From positions 1-5,492 of the forward strand of contig JAUVSX010000241.1 of assembly GCA_030596915.1 (NCBI GenBank): 5,492 bases of DNA, read 5' to 3'. A program made the translations under genes and the position numbers. Origin of the DNA: Chloroflexota bacterium (lineage in GTDB: Bacteria > Chloroflexota > Anaerolineae > B4-G1). Below, piece after piece: positions 5,225 to 5,492 of this stretch (position 1 is its first letter; each line of letters starts with the position of its first letter). The notes below the pieces were generated by a model. That model was given only the letters and a program-made list of their open reading frames with translations, was not told the origin of the DNA and did not search any database.

Positions 5225-5492
5225 TCACCCGGCCACGATCAGGACAAGGGTGGTGACAAGTACACCTCCAACGGCCCCCGCCAAGAGTTCCGTCGGGGTG
5301 TGTTTCTTGCGGTATAGACGGGCCCAAGCCACCAGCGGCAGGCTCAAGAACGTCCACAAGGCAGCCGGCCCGAACACGTACACCAACAGTGTAGAAAATC
5401 CACTGACCCCGACCATGTGCAGGCCGATCTTCCAGAAACTGGAGATGGTGAACATGGTCAACCCCAGGCAGGCGTAGATCAGCGCCAGCAGC
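5225..5492 (-). CDS. PAP2-superfamily membrane phosphatase-like protein, 5' partial
   Basis: C-terminal 88 residues of an integral membrane protein; the frame stays open to the window edge, so the beginning is missing. At least two hydrophobic segments are visible, around the stretch ending LWTFLSLPLVAWA and the final LLAGAVGGVLVTTLVLIVAG. Between them ARLYRKKHTPTE fits the third PAP2 signature (SRxxxxxHxxxD) with Arg and His kept, Ala for Ser and Glu for Asp. Upstream, FWKIGLHMVGVSG matches the position where PAP2-like proteins carry the PSGH or LHM-type histidine motif. PAP2 proteins remove phosphate from membrane lipid phosphates or isoprenyl pyrophosphates, but this divergent group often has no known substrate. 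A TTG at 5461 could be read as a start, but the conserved-looking sequence continues upstream (LLALIYACLG), so it is more likely an internal Leu. It lies in the same direction as the two-component operon but is separated from it by 229 bases, with no clear functional link. Confidence 0.75.
   Translation of the reverse strand, partial: LLALIYACLGLTMFTISSFWKIGLHMVGVSGFSTLLVYVFGPAALWTFLSLPLVAWARLYRKKHTPTELLAGAVGGVLVTTLVLIVAG

Noticed and set aside
5076..5357. Minus-strand open frame of 93 codons spanning the regulator leader and the PAP2-like gene
   Set aside because: It overlaps the PAP2-like coding end in another frame and has a Cys/Arg/Pro-rich sequence with no motif or ribosome binding site.

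Overview
This is a GC-rich bacterial window with five protein-coding genes: one complete gene on the plus strand, three complete genes on the minus strand, and the 3' end of a fourth minus-strand gene. Protein types and the style of intergenic repeat (a hairpin of the form GGGCGGAC...GTCCGCCC joined to CTACGTCCG units) suggest a Chloroflexota lineage, perhaps Anaerolineae-like. That assignment is an inference from recollection and rests on no marker gene.

Layout. Positions 1-99 are a short GC-rich upstream region with one small inverted repeat and a strong ribosome binding site. A secreted protein of 634 residues follows (100-2004, plus strand). It has a signal peptide, five repeats of about 59 residues that look like a GH43/GH32-type beta-propeller, and a concanavalin/LamG-like C-terminal domain. 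Its last 60 or so codons run through stem-loop sequence and do not look like a protein domain. A 46-base convergent spacer (2005-2050) holds a perfect 8-bp hairpin and a 9-bp tandem repeat. On the minus strand come a membrane-anchored, methionine-rich protein with two PepSY-like repeats (2051-2782), a Cache-HAMP-HisKA_3 sensor histidine kinase (2879-4285), and its NarL/LuxR-type response regulator (4339-4995). The window ends inside a PAP2-family membrane phosphatase-like gene (5225 to beyond 5492).

How they work together. The response regulator is transcribed first and the kinase second, 53 bases apart, as a two-component operon. The main non-coding observation is an 18-bp element, TCACTGTGAYAYGCTATC on the minus strand, found in only two places: upstream of the regulator gene (5182-5199) and upstream of the PepSY gene (2811-2828). 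The copies match at 16 of 18 positions, are in the same orientation, and each contains the odd palindrome TCACAGTGA. The simplest model is that the regulator binds this element, autoregulates its own operon and controls the PepSY protein, which would be an output or an accessory sensor of the system. The stimulus is unknown. The kinase has an extracytoplasmic Cache-type domain, and the methionine-rich stretches of the PepSY protein leave a metal or redox signal possible but unproven.

The regulator mRNA would have a leader of about 165 bases with several inverted repeats, and a strong hairpin lies between the regulator and kinase genes. No RNA gene, CRISPR array, insertion sequence or origin was seen.
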